Positions 21,558-33,500 of a DNA stretch of 64,000 nt are shown in pieces. The notes below the pieces were generated by a model. The model had not been told where the DNA came from. It made no database searches and saw nothing but the letters and a program-made list of their open reading frames with translations. The position numbers and the translations under genes were made by a program. Each line of letters starts with the position of its first letter. Position 1 is the first letter of the stretch. Origin of the DNA: Agarophyton chilense (Eukaryota > Rhodophyta > Florideophyceae > Gracilariales > Gracilariaceae); contig JARGXX010000075.1 of NCBI GenBank assembly GCA_030374765.1, forward strand, positions 930,001 to 994,000. The letters are read 5' to 3'.

Positions 21558-23070
21558 TGAGGAGCTCAGTGCACGAGATTCGCTCGAGTTGAACTGAAGG
21601 GTTAGTGTCTGCTAATGAAAGGAACGGGTCTGCATCCGAATAATCATCATGGGTCTCTTGTTCATCTTCTTCAAAAGATGGTGAATGGGTCTCCATGTAG
21701 AAGAAAGGTATCTCTTCATTGATTTCGCCTTGGGTTTCTCCCAGTGTTTTGAGTCGCGATAGCGCGTCAGCTTGGACATTAGCCAATCCCTTCTTATAAT
21801 TTACTTCGAAAAAGAATTCAGAAAGGCGTAAGCGCCATCGTGTGAGACGACCAGACGGGTCTGTAATGGACAGTAACCATCGTAGAGACGCATGATCCGT
21901 GTTGACGGTAAAACGTTCTCCTTGGAGATACGGTCGCAATGTGGTTAGAGCCCAAACGACTGCAAGGCATTCCTTTTCTGAAACTGAATACTTCTTCTCA
22001 GCTGCGTTCAGCGATCTTGACCAGTAACCAATGGGTTTGCGTTCACCATCAGGGTGTGTTTGAAAAAGGGCACACCCTACTTGGTACTCGCTAGAGTCGG
22101 TATCCACTGAATATGGCAGGTTGGGGATGGGCAGCGCCAAGACTGGGGCTGTAATAATCTTTGTCTTCAGCGTGTCGAATGCTTCTGCTTCAGCTTGTCT
22201 TACTTTTTCCAGCTGTACTGGTTGTCCTTTACGCAGCTTTGCATAGAGCGGTGCCGCTATATGCGAGTATCGCGGCACGAATCGTCGTTAGACGTTGCAC
22301 AAGCCGAGGAAAGAACGCAATTGCTTCTGTGTCGACGGAGGTTGTACTTCGCGGAGAGCCGCTGTTTGTGCCTCTTGAATGGCAAGCTGTACCGGCTTGA
22401 TTACATGTCCTAAGTACCGGACGGTGCCAGCGAACCGTTCGCATTTCTTGAACTTCAAGGTGATACCTGCTCTCTGGAGTGCTTTGAGGATCTCCTCGAC
22501 ATGCCGTAAATGGCTTTCCATATCCTGGGAAAAGATGATCACATCGTCCAAATAGACTAAACAAGTCTTCCACTTGTATCTTGAGAGCACCAGAGTACGC
22601 TGGAAAGTAGCCGGTGCATTTGTTAAGCCAAAGGGCATCATTTTGAAACGGTAGAGACCGCCGTGACACGCCAATTCGGTTTTATCTTGGTCTTCTTCCA
22701 CTACAGGCACCTGCCAATAGCCGGAGTTTACGTCCAACGTGGTGAACACGTTCGCTTCTTTTAAGCTGTCAATATATTCGTCCATTCGAGGCAACGGGTA
22801 TGTATCTCGAACTGTAACTGCGTTCAGTTTTCGATAATCGATACAGAATCGTAAAGAACCATCAGGTTTTGGAACCAGCACCACTGGTGAGGCCCAAGTA
22901 GATTGAGTTGCTTCGATTGCTCCTTCTTCCAGCATTTTGCTGACATTCTCCTCCTCGATTTGGCGAGTTCGCAGGTCCGCTCTGTAGGGTGCTTGGGAGA
23001 TGGGTCGTGACCCTGCGACCAAATCAATGCGGTGTTCCGTAGCGGAGATCTCTCTTATTTTCCACATCAC
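21499..23070 (-). pseudogene. G2 reverse transcriptase and RNase H
   Basis: One frame holds a complete RT (TWASPVVLVPKPDG, RFCIDYRKLN, TTLDVNSGYW, FGLTNAPATFQR, CLVYLDDVIIFS with the YLDD box). RNase H follows (YSVDTDSSEYQ, EKECLAVVWA, NTDHASLRW, NVQADALSR). The only break is a TAA at 22288, where a Tyr is expected in CNV(Y)RRFVPRY, so a single substitution separates the two parts. Catalytic residues are all present. Towards the protease the frame is disrupted between 23071 and 23546. Confidence 0.88.
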
Positions 23071-23546
23071 ATGGATGTATACTTCTTCTGCATAGACCTG
23101 ATCTTCGTTCTGTAGCGTTCCGACACATGGGCTAAGTCTAGCTCATCGACCAGGCTCTCTGGATCCTTTGCCGTTTGCAATTGATCTCCAGACGGCGTTT
23201 ACAGTTCTTCGTCTGTGTCACCGACATGGGTTAATCCCAATATTTCTGCAGTAGAAATAAGAGTAGGGACCACCACTGTGGGATGAGGCAAAGCTGTTGC
23301 AACAACCTGATTCTTCGGTATCTGATAATCGTTATCGGTGAAGTTACTCACTAGTATCTAAAGGGGGCTACCAGGATCAACCTGAAAAATGCCGTTAGCG
23401 ACTAGCAATCCACGGGATTCGTACATCCGAGTATTCAGTTGAATTACCACGAGTCCTTGTCGTTCTGTTCTTACTTGAACCCAAGTTTGGGTTTGAGCCT
23501 TCAGCACGGCACTCTTCGCTACTCGAATCCTCAACGAGACACGTCC

Positions 23547-24185
23547 TCAGGGTTTCCCGTATTCCGTAGATGGTGGAAGTGGAGGTGCTTCAGAGAAACG
23601 ACGCATTGGCTTGTGAACAATTGGTACCATTGATCCATCATCTAGTTCCACTAGTTTTCTTCGCAGGAGAATGGCTTCGACAAACTTGTCGCAATAATCA
23701 CATCCCAGTACCACTGGTGCAGCTAACGTTTTACAGACGATGAAGCCGACTAGGAATACAAAGCGTCCCAAACGCACCACGATTCGAACTGTTCTCAGTG
23801 TCTTCACAGCATTTTTGTTGGCATCCCGGATGTCCGGTAAAGAACCGTATCGAATATGTTCTAAATCTACACGAGCGAGCTTTGATTGCCGTATAAAGTT
23901 CGGACCAGCACCTGTGTCCAGGATAGTCAATCGACGAGAAAACAGATTCCTGTCATAGCCGATGTCGGCATAGACCTTATAGTTTCTTTTAGACAATACC
24001 ACGAGGTAACTTTCCCGTTTTGACGGACAAGTATAACGTCTCCAAGGACGATGTAACTCACAGTCAAACTGTACTCGCTTTCCGTCCGGTGGATTGAATC
24101 CGTACGGCGGAAATTTGGGAGGCCTCAAGAGAATCTTGTGCTTCCAAGCGCGGGAGCAGGGAGGCGAACTCTCCCTGGTCAGCAC
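23547..24185 (-). pseudogene. G2 aspartic protease region
   Basis: A retropepsin active site LTILDTGAGPNFI is followed about 65 residues later by the second family motif, AAPVVLGCDYCDKFV (hydrophobic-hydrophobic-Gly). The domain releases mature Gag and Pol proteins. It matches the split G1 protease (MLDTGAGPNVL and TDCLLGTNF). Confidence 0.85.
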
Positions 24186-24257
24186 TACGGGATCGACTAG
24201 TGCCGAGCCCCTAGGGGCTCCCTCACTTAGTTTTCCGGTTGCACCGGCATATTAGCC

Positions 24258-24821
24258 TTAAAGGCGCCCCTTCCTACCGGGGTTCCGGGTTGTAACACTT
24301 CGGCATTCTGAGCAACCGGCTTGTTTGTCCGGCGCATTGGTGTCTGATAAAACCAACTTTTGGCTTTCCTCTTCTGAAAGTGCTTCATAATTCGTCATGA
24401 TACGACTCAGATTTTTTGCAGGAAGCGTGCATTCTGCACTCAAATGGTGTTTTCCATAACATGAGTAACATGTCAAACCTTCACGACGGTTGGTCAACAT
24501 AGGTTTTGAACGGTATGCCGTGCGAGTATCCACCCATCCGGGTTTCCCGTTCCTAAAACCTCCTTGTGGAGGCACCGTGTAGGGATAGTACATAGGGCGA
24601 CGGCCCTCCATAGCCATTAAGGCTTCCTCGTCCTGAGACTCCAAGTGTGGGAGATCCACTGTAGGTACAGAATAGTCCGTATATTTCATTAAATGGACCG
24701 CCTCCTCATGCGAGTCACTCCCTTTGGGTGCCAAAGACGAATCTCGTGAGTGCACTGGAGATTCCAGATGTAGCAGTTTGCTGCGCTGATTAACTCTGGC
24801 GGAGATCTTCTCCTTCCCCAT
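24258..24821 (-). pseudogene. G2 nucleocapsid part of gag with zinc knuckle
   Basis: A CCHC knuckle, CYSCYGKHHLSAEC (C-X2-C-X4-H-X4-C), lies in a Lys/Arg/Ser context, followed by a short segment leading to the protease. Upstream, at 24900-25184, fragments of the gag capsid occur in other frames, so gag carries at least one frameshift. Confidence 0.75.
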
Positions 24822-25184
24822 TCAGGTTCCAAAAGCCACTGAACGACGGGGGCTACCACGCGCTCTGGCCGCGTCTCCTTCAGCTTTCGCAAACTGAACT
24901 AACTCCAAAAAGGAGACTCTTCCATTCTTCTCTCAATATCGAGCTACCAACGACTTGATGCTCGGGTCCAGCCCGTCGATGTACAAGGTAATCTTGTCCT
25001 CCGTCGAGTGGAAGTTTCCACAGCGGACTGAAGCTTTGGTAAGCCTTGAGCTGTACTCAGCTTCGCCCTCCTCAGGCTTTTGGGTCACATCACTTAGGTC
25101 CAGGATCGCCTAACGTATCGCGTTTGAAGTCGCGTAACTGCGCAGCAAATACTGCACTGCCTCTGGCCATGAGGTAACGCCGCC

Positions 25185-26234
25185 TTAATCGGCTGTCAAT
25201 GATCCGCATACGGAACGATATTGCTCTAAAGCAAAACCCTTCAGGAAGTGTGGTAAATACACAAATGCCTGTGGTTCACTCATCTCTAGAGTGTCTGCTT
25301 CGGCAACGAATCGGGTGAGAAACTCGATAACGAGAATGGGTGTTTTCCGATCAAATGTTAAATCATTAAGGCCGATCTTCAATAGTTTGATGTGATCCTT
25401 CACCTTGGCGGTTTCGCGTACTAAGCGCTTCTTGCTCTTCACCTTCAGACGGTAGTACCTGTAATTCAGGACATTCCAATAAAGCAGATTCGTGCACGGG
25501 AGCACCTTCAATCCTCTGTAAGGTGAGCCTTTTTTTCTCATTAACCACAAAGACGTGTTCTTCTTCCGAGATCGGGACCTTCGATGACCATCATCACTGT
25601 CGTCGTCATCTGACATATCTGAATCATCAGAATCATCAGTACTGGAACTGAAGTCCTCCGTACTTGACGATTCATCACTCGAATAACGTGCAGACTTCCG
25701 CTTCTTACGTCGTGACTTCGACTTCTTCGAACGAGCTTCCTTCAAAGGAGCTCCTTCCTCTTTTAGCATTACTGAATCAGCAGCAGTCTGCGCATGAACT
25801 GCCGCCTCCAGGCGTTCTAAAAGAGGGTTAACTCGAGTGAGGACTTCTTCTACATCCACGGTTAAGCCGGGTAGCGCATCGAACGTATTCCCGTACCTCT
25901 CCAGTGGATGGTTCAAATCCTCACGTAGTGTTTTCACTGATGCAGAGACCTGCTTCCCATCGTCTTGACGAACGAGTGCTTGATGCGCACCGTGTAATTT
26001 TTCGACATCAGCGATAAGAGCAGCGATCTGCGATTCCAACGCAACCATGCACACACGCGAAGCGCTTGAATCAGAATTGAGACGACGCACTTCCCTGCGA
26101 AAATCATCCTCTTCTTGAGGTCCGACGACCTCAGGGTCAACTACGGCTTCTGTGGTGGGCGCGACTGCCGCTGCCACAGGGGCCGGTACATCCGAGAGAT
26201 CTCGTTCATTATTCACCGAGGGTGGGCGCGACAT
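25185..26234 (-). pseudogene. G2 gag, N-terminal and capsid part
   Basis: From the ATG at 26232-26234, 349 codons are open. An Ala/Glu-rich, coiled-coil-prone N-terminus (about 1-165) leads to a basic KSKSRRKKRK patch and a Ser/Asp run (about 185-225). The conserved retrotransposon gag domain follows (YRYYRLKVKS, TPILVIEFLTRFV, FLKGFALEQYRS). The last block aligns with the G1 gag. The stop at 25185 and shifts further on disable it. Confidence 0.75.
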
Positions 26235-26461
26235 CGCTTGACGATACAGCCGCTCTCCGGCTTCAACAGATGAGGCGAGCCTCGGTTTTGGGGGTGGTCC
26301 CGCAGGACCGGGGTGACCAGTACTCGACTGGGTTCAGGTCTTCGGCATCTTAGACAAAACCTGAGTCCAGATGCGAACCAAATGGTGTCTTCGACTTCTC
26401 GACCACGTGTTCAAACACGATGAATTCCGCAATTGCCAAACGTGGTTCGATAAACAATAAC
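26235..26461 (-). other. G2 leader between 5' LTR and gag
   Basis: These 227 bases follow the 5' LTR on the minus strand and should hold the primer-binding site. I could not match the first 20 bases to the 3' end of a tRNA with confidence. Confidence 0.5.
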
Positions 26462-27139
26462 TGTAGGTTCGGACTGTCGATGGGTCGCTTGCGGCGAAGG
26501 AAAAGGGGTGGTAGAGCTAAAACACCAGCGAGCTGGAAGTGGGGTGTAAGGCCACTACTCTCCCGCGAGGATGAACAGTGCAACTGTAAAACGTTGATGG
26601 AACGTAGGTACGAGACGGCTCGTGAAGTGGTTGGGGGCTGACTATCTATTATAGCTCGTCCGGATCTCCGGTTAAGGAATCCTAAGCGAGGAACAGAATA
26701 GTCATGATGCCCATGTTGTCTCCTTTACTTGGAGTCGGCGCTCACCTCTGGTACCCTATATACTGTGTACCAGGGTGAGTGCCCATATAAAAATATAAAT
26801 AATACCCAGTGGTCAGCCACTTAGCCAAACCACTGTATGGATATGGTCCCTAATGGACGTCTAGCTACAAAGGGTAGTAAAGCCCTTCACGTGGATCGCT
26901 ACTACATGCGCCGTTCCCAATATGGCATTCCCCTAGGAAGGGTCGCAACTATGCGCGCGCCGTGGTAAGCCACTCGACCCATGACGCCACGTGTTCCACT
27001 AAGACATTCTGCTTCTAGGCATCCTATGCGGGATGCCGCTTCATATCACAATGCTGATGATATCACTCACTTATGACTTCCAACCGCGACTTCGCGAAAA
27101 ACCAACCTATCGGATTCCCCGACATAGTAGAATACTACA
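26462..27139 (-). repeat. G2 5' LTR (678 bp)
   Basis: It ends in ATACTACA at 27139, followed by CTCAG. It carries the same hairpin and AT-rich block as the left copy (around 26745-26800). Its left end keeps only TGTAG of the tip before a deletion of about 40 bases relative to the left LTR. Confidence 0.92.
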
Positions 27140-27144
27140 CTCAG
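27140..27144. repeat. Target-site duplication of G2, right copy (CTCAG)
   Basis: It matches 17487-17491. Removing G2 and one copy rejoins the G1 protease in frame (LNSRVIP then E-A-V-L-R-N-L). Confidence 0.9.
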
Positions 27145-27370
27145 GTATGACGCGGGAGTTCAGGACGTTTGGGCCGGCCCCCGTATCCAACATGCAGGTG
27201 ACCGCAACCGCAAGGCGATCGGAGAAACTTATTGAAGCACGTACTTTATTGTTGTTGTACTTTATATGACAAACCGGAACTGATTGTGACGTGTGCTCTT
27301 CCACCTTCAAAGTTCTGGGTAGCGGATGGCCTTCCACTTGCAGGTTGGGTTCGGCCATTACGCCAACCAT
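27145..27370 (-). pseudogene. G1 protease N-terminal half
   Basis: It contains the active-site motif TCMLDTGAGPNVL and stops at the G2 insertion point. The remainder of the domain resumes at 17486 and runs leftwards. Confidence 0.85.
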
Positions 27371-27384
27371 TCGGTGTTTTCCTC

Positions 27385-28797
27385 CTATACGGGAGGGGTT
27401 GAGTCCAAGTTTGGTGTTTCCTCGATGGTATTGACCGGTACCGGTGTACGGGGTTGGAACCTATTTGGTGCTTGCGTTGAAGACCTATAGAGGCGTTGGT
27501 GATTCTGCATGCGAGCCTGAATCAACTGGTATCTCATCCCTGGAATTAAGTTAGCGCAATTGTTTGCCAAAAGGTCTGTCGCGAGACAAAACCAGCAAAC
27601 GAGGCCTCCAATTTGGGGGTCTCGCGTTACCATTGAGGGGAGCTTTGAAACCTGTTTGGTGGGAGCAGTGGCGTAGGATGTGGGTGGGGAGGTATGGGAG
27701 CTCGCTCCCTGCATTCTATGCGAGCTCACCGAACTTGGCGGCGATTGTACCGAGTTTGGTGTACGCGTTGACGACCAATTTCCTACCGTCGAAGGTTTCG
27801 AGAACCGCCCCAGGGTCGCTACCAAGTGGATAGCGGTCCCTATAGGTACTTCGAGATGCGAGCTACCCTCTGAGGTTGTGGTATCTTCAATTTCCAAGAC
27901 CGACCTTTTCGGTTTATCCTTCAAGGTTAGAGGCACGGCTGGTCTCTTTCCCATCCGAAGGGTATCTCCAAGGCCGTGGGAGTATCGAGCCAGCCCACTG
28001 TAGTCTACCTTTCGGTTAGTGGCCAGGTAGTTGCGCACCTGGGAACGGATCGCTTTATCGACATTGTCGGCAAATAGCGACTTTAACCTAGAGGTAGTGA
28101 ACACATTACCACAACGAGTTGCCAGATTCCAAAGCGCGAGCGAAAACTCCGATTCGGTTTGCCCAGACCTTTGATGGTAAGCCTCTCGGATAACCTCATC
28201 GATGGCGTATGTTTTCAAAAAGAAAATGACCACCTCTGGGTATGACTCCAACATCTCTGTGCCATCCTCATCCATCGCTAAGGTAATGCTGCGGAGCCTA
28301 CCCTGCAGCAAGTAGTATGCCTGTCCTTTAAGGTAAAACTGAAATAGCCACATAACAGCGCCCTCCGAAAATCCATTTTGGTCACATGCAATCTTGAACT
28401 TCTGTAGAAACTCAATCACCGCAATAGGATCCGTAACTGTGAAGGTTGTGTCACCCATTTGGAAGCTAAGATTCTTGTGTTCATTATTATTCTTCTGAGC
28501 GACCTCTTGGGTGTATTCAGAAGACTTTTTGATCAACCGATAAGTCCTGTAATCAACCGCTTTGGTGAACATATCGTTCAACGGTTGGTGCACCTCCAGG
28601 TCCATTTCGGTGTCCGAACCAGAGTCGGGCGACTCACTGTATCGCTTTTTACCGTTTCGGGTGTGTTTCGACGACTTCGTCGTCGACCTGTTCGGTTTCT
28701 TCTTCTTCTTATCTTTACGGTCATCATCCGACGACAACCCCGTCAGCAACTTACTCCCGACCCAAATTTCCCTCAACAACCGCCCCCACCCGAACTC
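27385..28797 (-). pseudogene. G1 gag, 5'-truncated
   Basis: About 470 codons are open but no ATG begins them; the frame simply starts after an upstream stop at 28798. The basic RKDKKKKKPNRS patch and the gag domain (DYRTYRLIKKSSEYTQ, PIAVIEFLQKFKIA, FYLKGQAYYLLQGRL) match G2 gag in order. The zinc knuckle reads CWFCLATDLLANNC: the spacing is right but the histidine is a leucine. Compared with G2 about 190 N-terminal residues are missing, consistent with loss of the G1 5' end. Confidence 0.8.
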
Positions 28798-29116
28798 TCA
28801 CTACGAACTACCTTACAATACCCAACTCCATCTATCCTGCCTTCAACAAATCCCATTCTATCACCACTGCCACGACAATCTTCGAGGCACACCCCATGAC
28901 CGACCGCACCAAGCCGATGGTTGGCGCCCCAATTTAGTGCGCCCCTGCCAGCCGTGCTTTCTTCCATTCCAAGTACCGCGCTCCCCCAACCCAACCTCGC
29001 CCTTCTCTGTGCAAATTCTAATCTTGCGGTTACATGGATCAACGCCTGCTCTCCGCAAAATCTGCATTGTACCTTCTACATGTCACATCTCTCTCACATA
29101 ACATTTCTGTAACATT

Positions 29117-30590
29117 ATGACTCTCCCCGACGACTGTGTGGCCCCCAGCCAATCCGTCATCTTTCTTTTTGAACCTGTCATTAACTTCACCTTTCGGACT
29201 AATGATTCGAAGATTGTTACCGGAAACCGCAACCATCAGCTCAATTCAGCCTCTCTCGCCAGCACAATTTCTCTCTTTCTAAACATACTGAAGCCTCCGA
29301 GTGCCTCCGACTCCAACACTTCTCGCCTTGACATCTTCCACTCAGTCGTCGACGCACTTCTCTCATCTGGGTTCCTCACAAACGAAGGGCTTCTGCACGC
29401 TTTGGATCAAAAGGCGTTGCCCAATCTTCGCCCCAAAGCCACACACGCCTTTGGGGAAGAGCGAGTGCGAACAAGGATGTGGTTCACTGTGAAGAAGCGA
29501 TAATAACGGTTGAGCCCGGTAAGCTGCAGGGTCCCGAAGGATCTTGCAGGTGACACGTGTACGGGTCGACCTCAGGTGGACTCATGTAGATTATTAATTT
29601 AATTAAATTAGTGTAGTAGATTAACACTACAGTGCCAGGGAGATCTCAGAGCCTCGCCAGTACTATTTACTTGGCTCGAGTGACGCTTCTCTCTTAGAGT
29701 ACGGTAGGCATCGTTAGGATACTAAATAACCCCCCTTGGTATATTAGTTTTACCCTTTGGTCTTCAAGCCATCGTTTCCGTAACTCCAACCTGTAGGACT
29801 ACGCATTAAACGCCAGCCCATTGTACCAAATACTCTGGAAGTGCCGCCGTCAACGATTCAAATCTTAGGACCCGCTCTACCACGCTACCACCGGTCGAGA
29901 CCCGTGCACTGACTTAACCCTTCATTGCCTTACTTTCACACAAAGGGTCTATCACTTCTTCCGCAAGGAGTCCGAAGGCTACGCCAAGATGATAAGCCTT
30001 TGTTTCGACTTCATACAGCACCAAGAGTAGATGACGGTCGAGGCCGTCGTCCCCAACTTTATGCAGCTCATTTCGCGTTTCCACCTTACGTTTACCAAGG
30101 TCACTGAGCTTATTCTCGGGACGACGGCCAAGTTCATGTACCCTCTGTTGTCGAAGAGTGCGTCTATGCAAATCGATCTCCGCCTCCTCCCTCATGTCGA
30201 GGCCCTACTGACCTTCTTCTTGGAAAATCACGTCTCCACCAACGTGGGCGCGATGCTGCAGTTGTTCCACTTCCCAGACGATTCTGCACAGATCTTACCC
30301 CGCGCGACCGAGCCTTAAATTAAACAACCGACTCTCGGCGCCGTACTCGTCACTGTTGTCGTATTAAAAGGCCAAAAACACATGACCGACGCCGATGTTT
30401 GGGTTAAATGTTGCCCATGAACAAAGAGGTCTTCAACCAATGATCCTTGGATTTCAAAAAGAACCTCATAGAACTCTCTCGCGACTTGTCATCGGCGAAG
30501 CTCCGAAAGCGCGATATCGGAAACTAGCGATTGAAACTGGTGCCAAACGGACGAAAAGCTAGCTATCGCGACGTGTGCACGAGGTGAAAG
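29117..30590 (+). pseudogene. THOC2: THO complex subunit 2 (THO2/THOC2), N-terminal fragment, broken
   Basis: THO2 is the scaffold of the THO/TREX complex that couples transcription to mRNA export. The first piece (29117-29487) encodes ISLFLNILKPP, LDIFHSVVDALLSSGFL and ERVRTRMWFT. After a 447-bp insertion the frame resumes with QRVYHFFRKESEGYAKMI, which corresponds to the family's highly conserved KLYYKQQKFN...EENEGYAKLI block. VVPNFMQLISRFHLTFTKVTELIL then follows, matching the next family segment. In-frame stops occur at about 30028 (TAG) and 30316 (TAA), and similarity fades through a frameshift by about 30590. The 5' end is uncertain; the ATG at 29117 follows an in-frame stop at about 29098. 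An intact copy presumably exists elsewhere. Confidence 0.7.
29488..29934 (+). mobile_element. Solo-LTR-like insertion in the THO2 pseudogene (447 bp)
   Basis: TTCAC occurs immediately before (29483-29487) and after (29935-29939), and the THO2 frame rejoins exactly across it, so this is an insertion with a 5-bp target duplication. It starts TGTGAAG; the right end is not a clean CA. Inside are an AT-rich block then a CAGTGCCAGGGAGATCTC motif, as in the LTR-like region at 9527-9980. No coding sequence is present. Confidence 0.6.
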
Positions 30591-30599
30591 AGAAAGAGC

Positions 30600-33500
30600 G
30601 CCAGTTGGGGGGTTGTGTTTTGCAGCAGGGGAGGGTTTTGGAGGGACTGCAGAGGTACAAGGGGGGTGAATGGAGGAGAAAAAAAGAAGAGGAGAATGGG
30701 ATGGGGTCTTGTTTACAACCGGTCTCCGTGCCGAAAAAGATGAGGACAATGAAGAGATGGTGGGGAAAATAGGGTGATAACGGCGGTAGATTTGGGAAAG
30801 AGGTTGAGAAGGAAGATTGTTAGTGAATGGAAGGGAAAGAGGGTATCAAAGAGTGTTTTGGAGGAGGAGGGGGAGATTGGGGCGATGAGTCGTTTGGGAG
30901 ATGGGAAGAATGAGTGCGGAGGCAGAGAGGACTCAGTGAGCCGAAAAAAGCGGAGGGAGCGGATAGAGAGTGTACCCCAGGAGTTTTATGCGATTTTGTT
31001 TCCGGTGAAGCAATAGCCGGATGCCAGATGAGTTCTGGGTTCCCATGTGGCGCGAGGCAGTTGATTTAGTAAGAATATTTTGACGAAAAATTGGTTTCTG
31101 ACCGCCGATTCTGGTGACGACCGTAAATGTGAAACTAGAGAGAAAGCGAATCAAATATTAAACTATCATCGAACTACGACTAGCACTGTTGTGTTGAGGG
31201 GGTGTGTACCCGACATTTCCAAAAACTTAAAATTTCTGGAGTGCAACTGGTGTGAACTGGTGCGAACTGCAATTCCATTAAAATTTTCAGGATTTTGCGC
31301 TCCAACATAGCTTTCTAACACACTAAACTAGAATTCCGAGAACACAGACGCTTGCGATGCGGGTGCTTCACGCTTAACGAGGGGGATATGCAGCATTCGG
31401 GATGTATATTGATTTGCATGATCAGACATCATCGAAGATGATAAACGGAACTCATAAGTTAGTCTTCGCACTGTCCTCGATAACTAGATGTTATGAGAAG
31501 AATACTTCAGGAAAGAATTGGGAATTCTGAATAATTTAATAGCACTGTACTACTGTACACTGGCACGGTGTGACCACCAAATAATTTATTTATTTATTTT
31601 AGAATACTTTTTTGTGGCAAGCCACAGTGTAGAAATTACTTTACAGTAGCTTCTTTACCTTCTGGCAAAATAAAGGGCGTTTGGCCCCGGATGGGGAAGG
31701 CAGAGGCCAACGAACAACCAACATACCACTAGCTTGGTGTTTGCTAAGAATCCTAAATTTGTTATCGACGAACGAGCACATATTGCATTAGTGCTAAACG
31801 CATCTGAACAATAGCTCTTATTCCGACGATCTTCTCCATTATCGCGCTTCTTTCTCGTGTTTGGCACTATGTTTTGTTTTTTTGTTTGCTGGTTTTGTTG
31901 TTGTTCTTTTGTGTCTTCCATAGGGTTGTCGAGCTAATTCCGTCTTTCATACGTACTTACATCCCTGGATTACCGTCTCTTGTCTACGCGTATCGTTCCC
32001 CTCATCGGGATTTTCTAACCTTTTACCTCACACACTCTTTCTTCCAAGTACAGTTGCTTGCAATGCGAAACTCGCTCCCCGCAGTGCTTCTCGTGGACAT
32101 CTACTCGTCTACCGAGCACTATAGGCATCAGTAAAATACCACAAATAAAACTTACGCATTGTCCATCGTGGGGTTTTGCGACTTATTCGAACGCCTCATT
32201 TGTTTGAAGATACTTAATAAAGGGGCGGTGAGTGATCAGACCTTGTACAAGACTTTCGAGGTATACCAAACCCGTTTGCGTTCTTAAGAGATGACCAGCA
32301 TGGTGTGGCGCACATAGGGATTGCTTGACATGGAGTTTTAGTCGTTCCGTACATTTGCAGCGAAATTGCTGACTGGCTTTATGCTTTTCAAAACCCCTCT
32401 GTTTTATCAGAAAATAGTCAACGAACTGAGCACGGGGTTTTTGGGCAACAGCTACACGTTGTTTCTAGGAAGATGACTTTTTTAGAAAGACCTTTGTCCT
32501 ATCGCGTCCACTACTTCTGCAATGATTTGTAGTCGGAAGATTAGACAAAGCAGGTTCGCAATGAAACCTATATAGAGGTATCTGAAGAATCTATTGGGAT
32601 TTTTTCGACATTTAAACTATAATTCGGACCCATAGTCGGGATGTACCGGAGACCGAAATACCGAACTTATGTTTTCTTTAATCGCCTCCAAAAGATGTTA
32701 AAGAGACGAAGATCTTCAGAGTAAGGACAAAGCCCAACCGCTGTAGTCGCCTGCGGTCGGCTCCAAATCAGAACCATTGGCACAAGGAACCTTCCAGAGA
32801 GTGAATTACACGGATATGGAGGATTGAAGGGACGTTTCTGCAGCCATAGTAGAAATTAAAAAGGTAAGATCCATCAGAAAGAGAACAACAGCTAACGATG
32901 GTGACAAGAGACAGCCAGAGTCTTGCGTGCAGAAAGTGTGAATGCACAAAAATATGGCAGTTAGGATGCCTAAATCTTCACTTTGGCGGCCCCTAAGAGC
33001 AGCCAGCACCCGCATTTGCGGCGCTATCACTTCGTGTTTATGAGCGTCAAAATTTCGGATGGGCTGCAGAACGGCGACGTTCGTGCTGATATCTCACTCA
33101 AGCGTGAAATTTGTTGCTACCCTCGAACAGTGCTCCGGGCTCTTGATTCCGCTTCTATTTCTACGCGGAGACGCTAATGATCGGGAGATCATTTTACCAG
33201 CGTCATCTTCAGACGTCAATGTGCGTTTGGACGCGGCATGTTTGTATTCCATTACAGTTTGATCGAGCGAATGCTGCGCATCGCCGTATTTATCTGATAC
33301 TTCGCCACTATTCCATGTTTTTAATCACCGCCTGTCATTCACTCGATTCCAACATTCTCCGCTGTATCTTTGATGCTGGTGGAAACATTCAGAATTTTCA
33401 CAGTGGTAATGTGTAACATTTAGTTCCTTCTCCATTTCATTCCAAGATTTATCTGTTACTGGAGCATGCATGACAGCATCAGGGATATGGCGCACATGAG

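Larger units (their letters stand above)
17492..27139 (-). mobile_element. Inner Ty3/gypsy element G2, full-length but degenerate
   Basis: The two LTRs have matching 8-bp inverted tips (TGTAGTAT and ATACTACA), and 5-bp CTCAG duplications flank them, so the ends are exact. Between them on the minus strand are gag, a zinc knuckle, protease, RT, RNase H, a truncated integrase and a chromodomain. An antisense ORF lies next to the 3' LTR on the plus strand. Nonsense mutations and the integrase deletion mean it cannot move alone. It lies inside the protease codons of G1 and is therefore the younger of the two. Confidence 0.93.
8765..28797 (-). mobile_element. Outer Ty3/gypsy element G1 (chromodomain type), decayed, split by G2
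   Basis: Read on the minus strand the order is gag, protease, reverse transcriptase, RNase H, integrase, GPY and chromodomain, antisense region, 3' LTR. The gag and the first half of protease lie right of the inserted element G2 (17492-27139), and everything else lies left of it. Protease reads straight across when G2 and one CTCAG copy are removed. The 5' end is lost: gag is open only to about 28797 and then runs into the flank of a THO2 pseudogene, with no 5' LTR seen. Stops and frameshifts in pol make it non-functional. The 3' LTR left boundary is my least certain coordinate. Confidence 0.8.

Noticed and set aside
26440..26461. A tRNA-like GTGGTTCGA word near the G2 5' LTR as a tRNA gene
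   Set aside because: No acceptor or anticodon stems can be formed around it.
29117..29503. Treating the 29.1-29.5 kb frame as the start of G1 gag on the other strand
   Set aside because: It reads through to THOC2 landmarks after removing the LTR insert, so it is host-derived.
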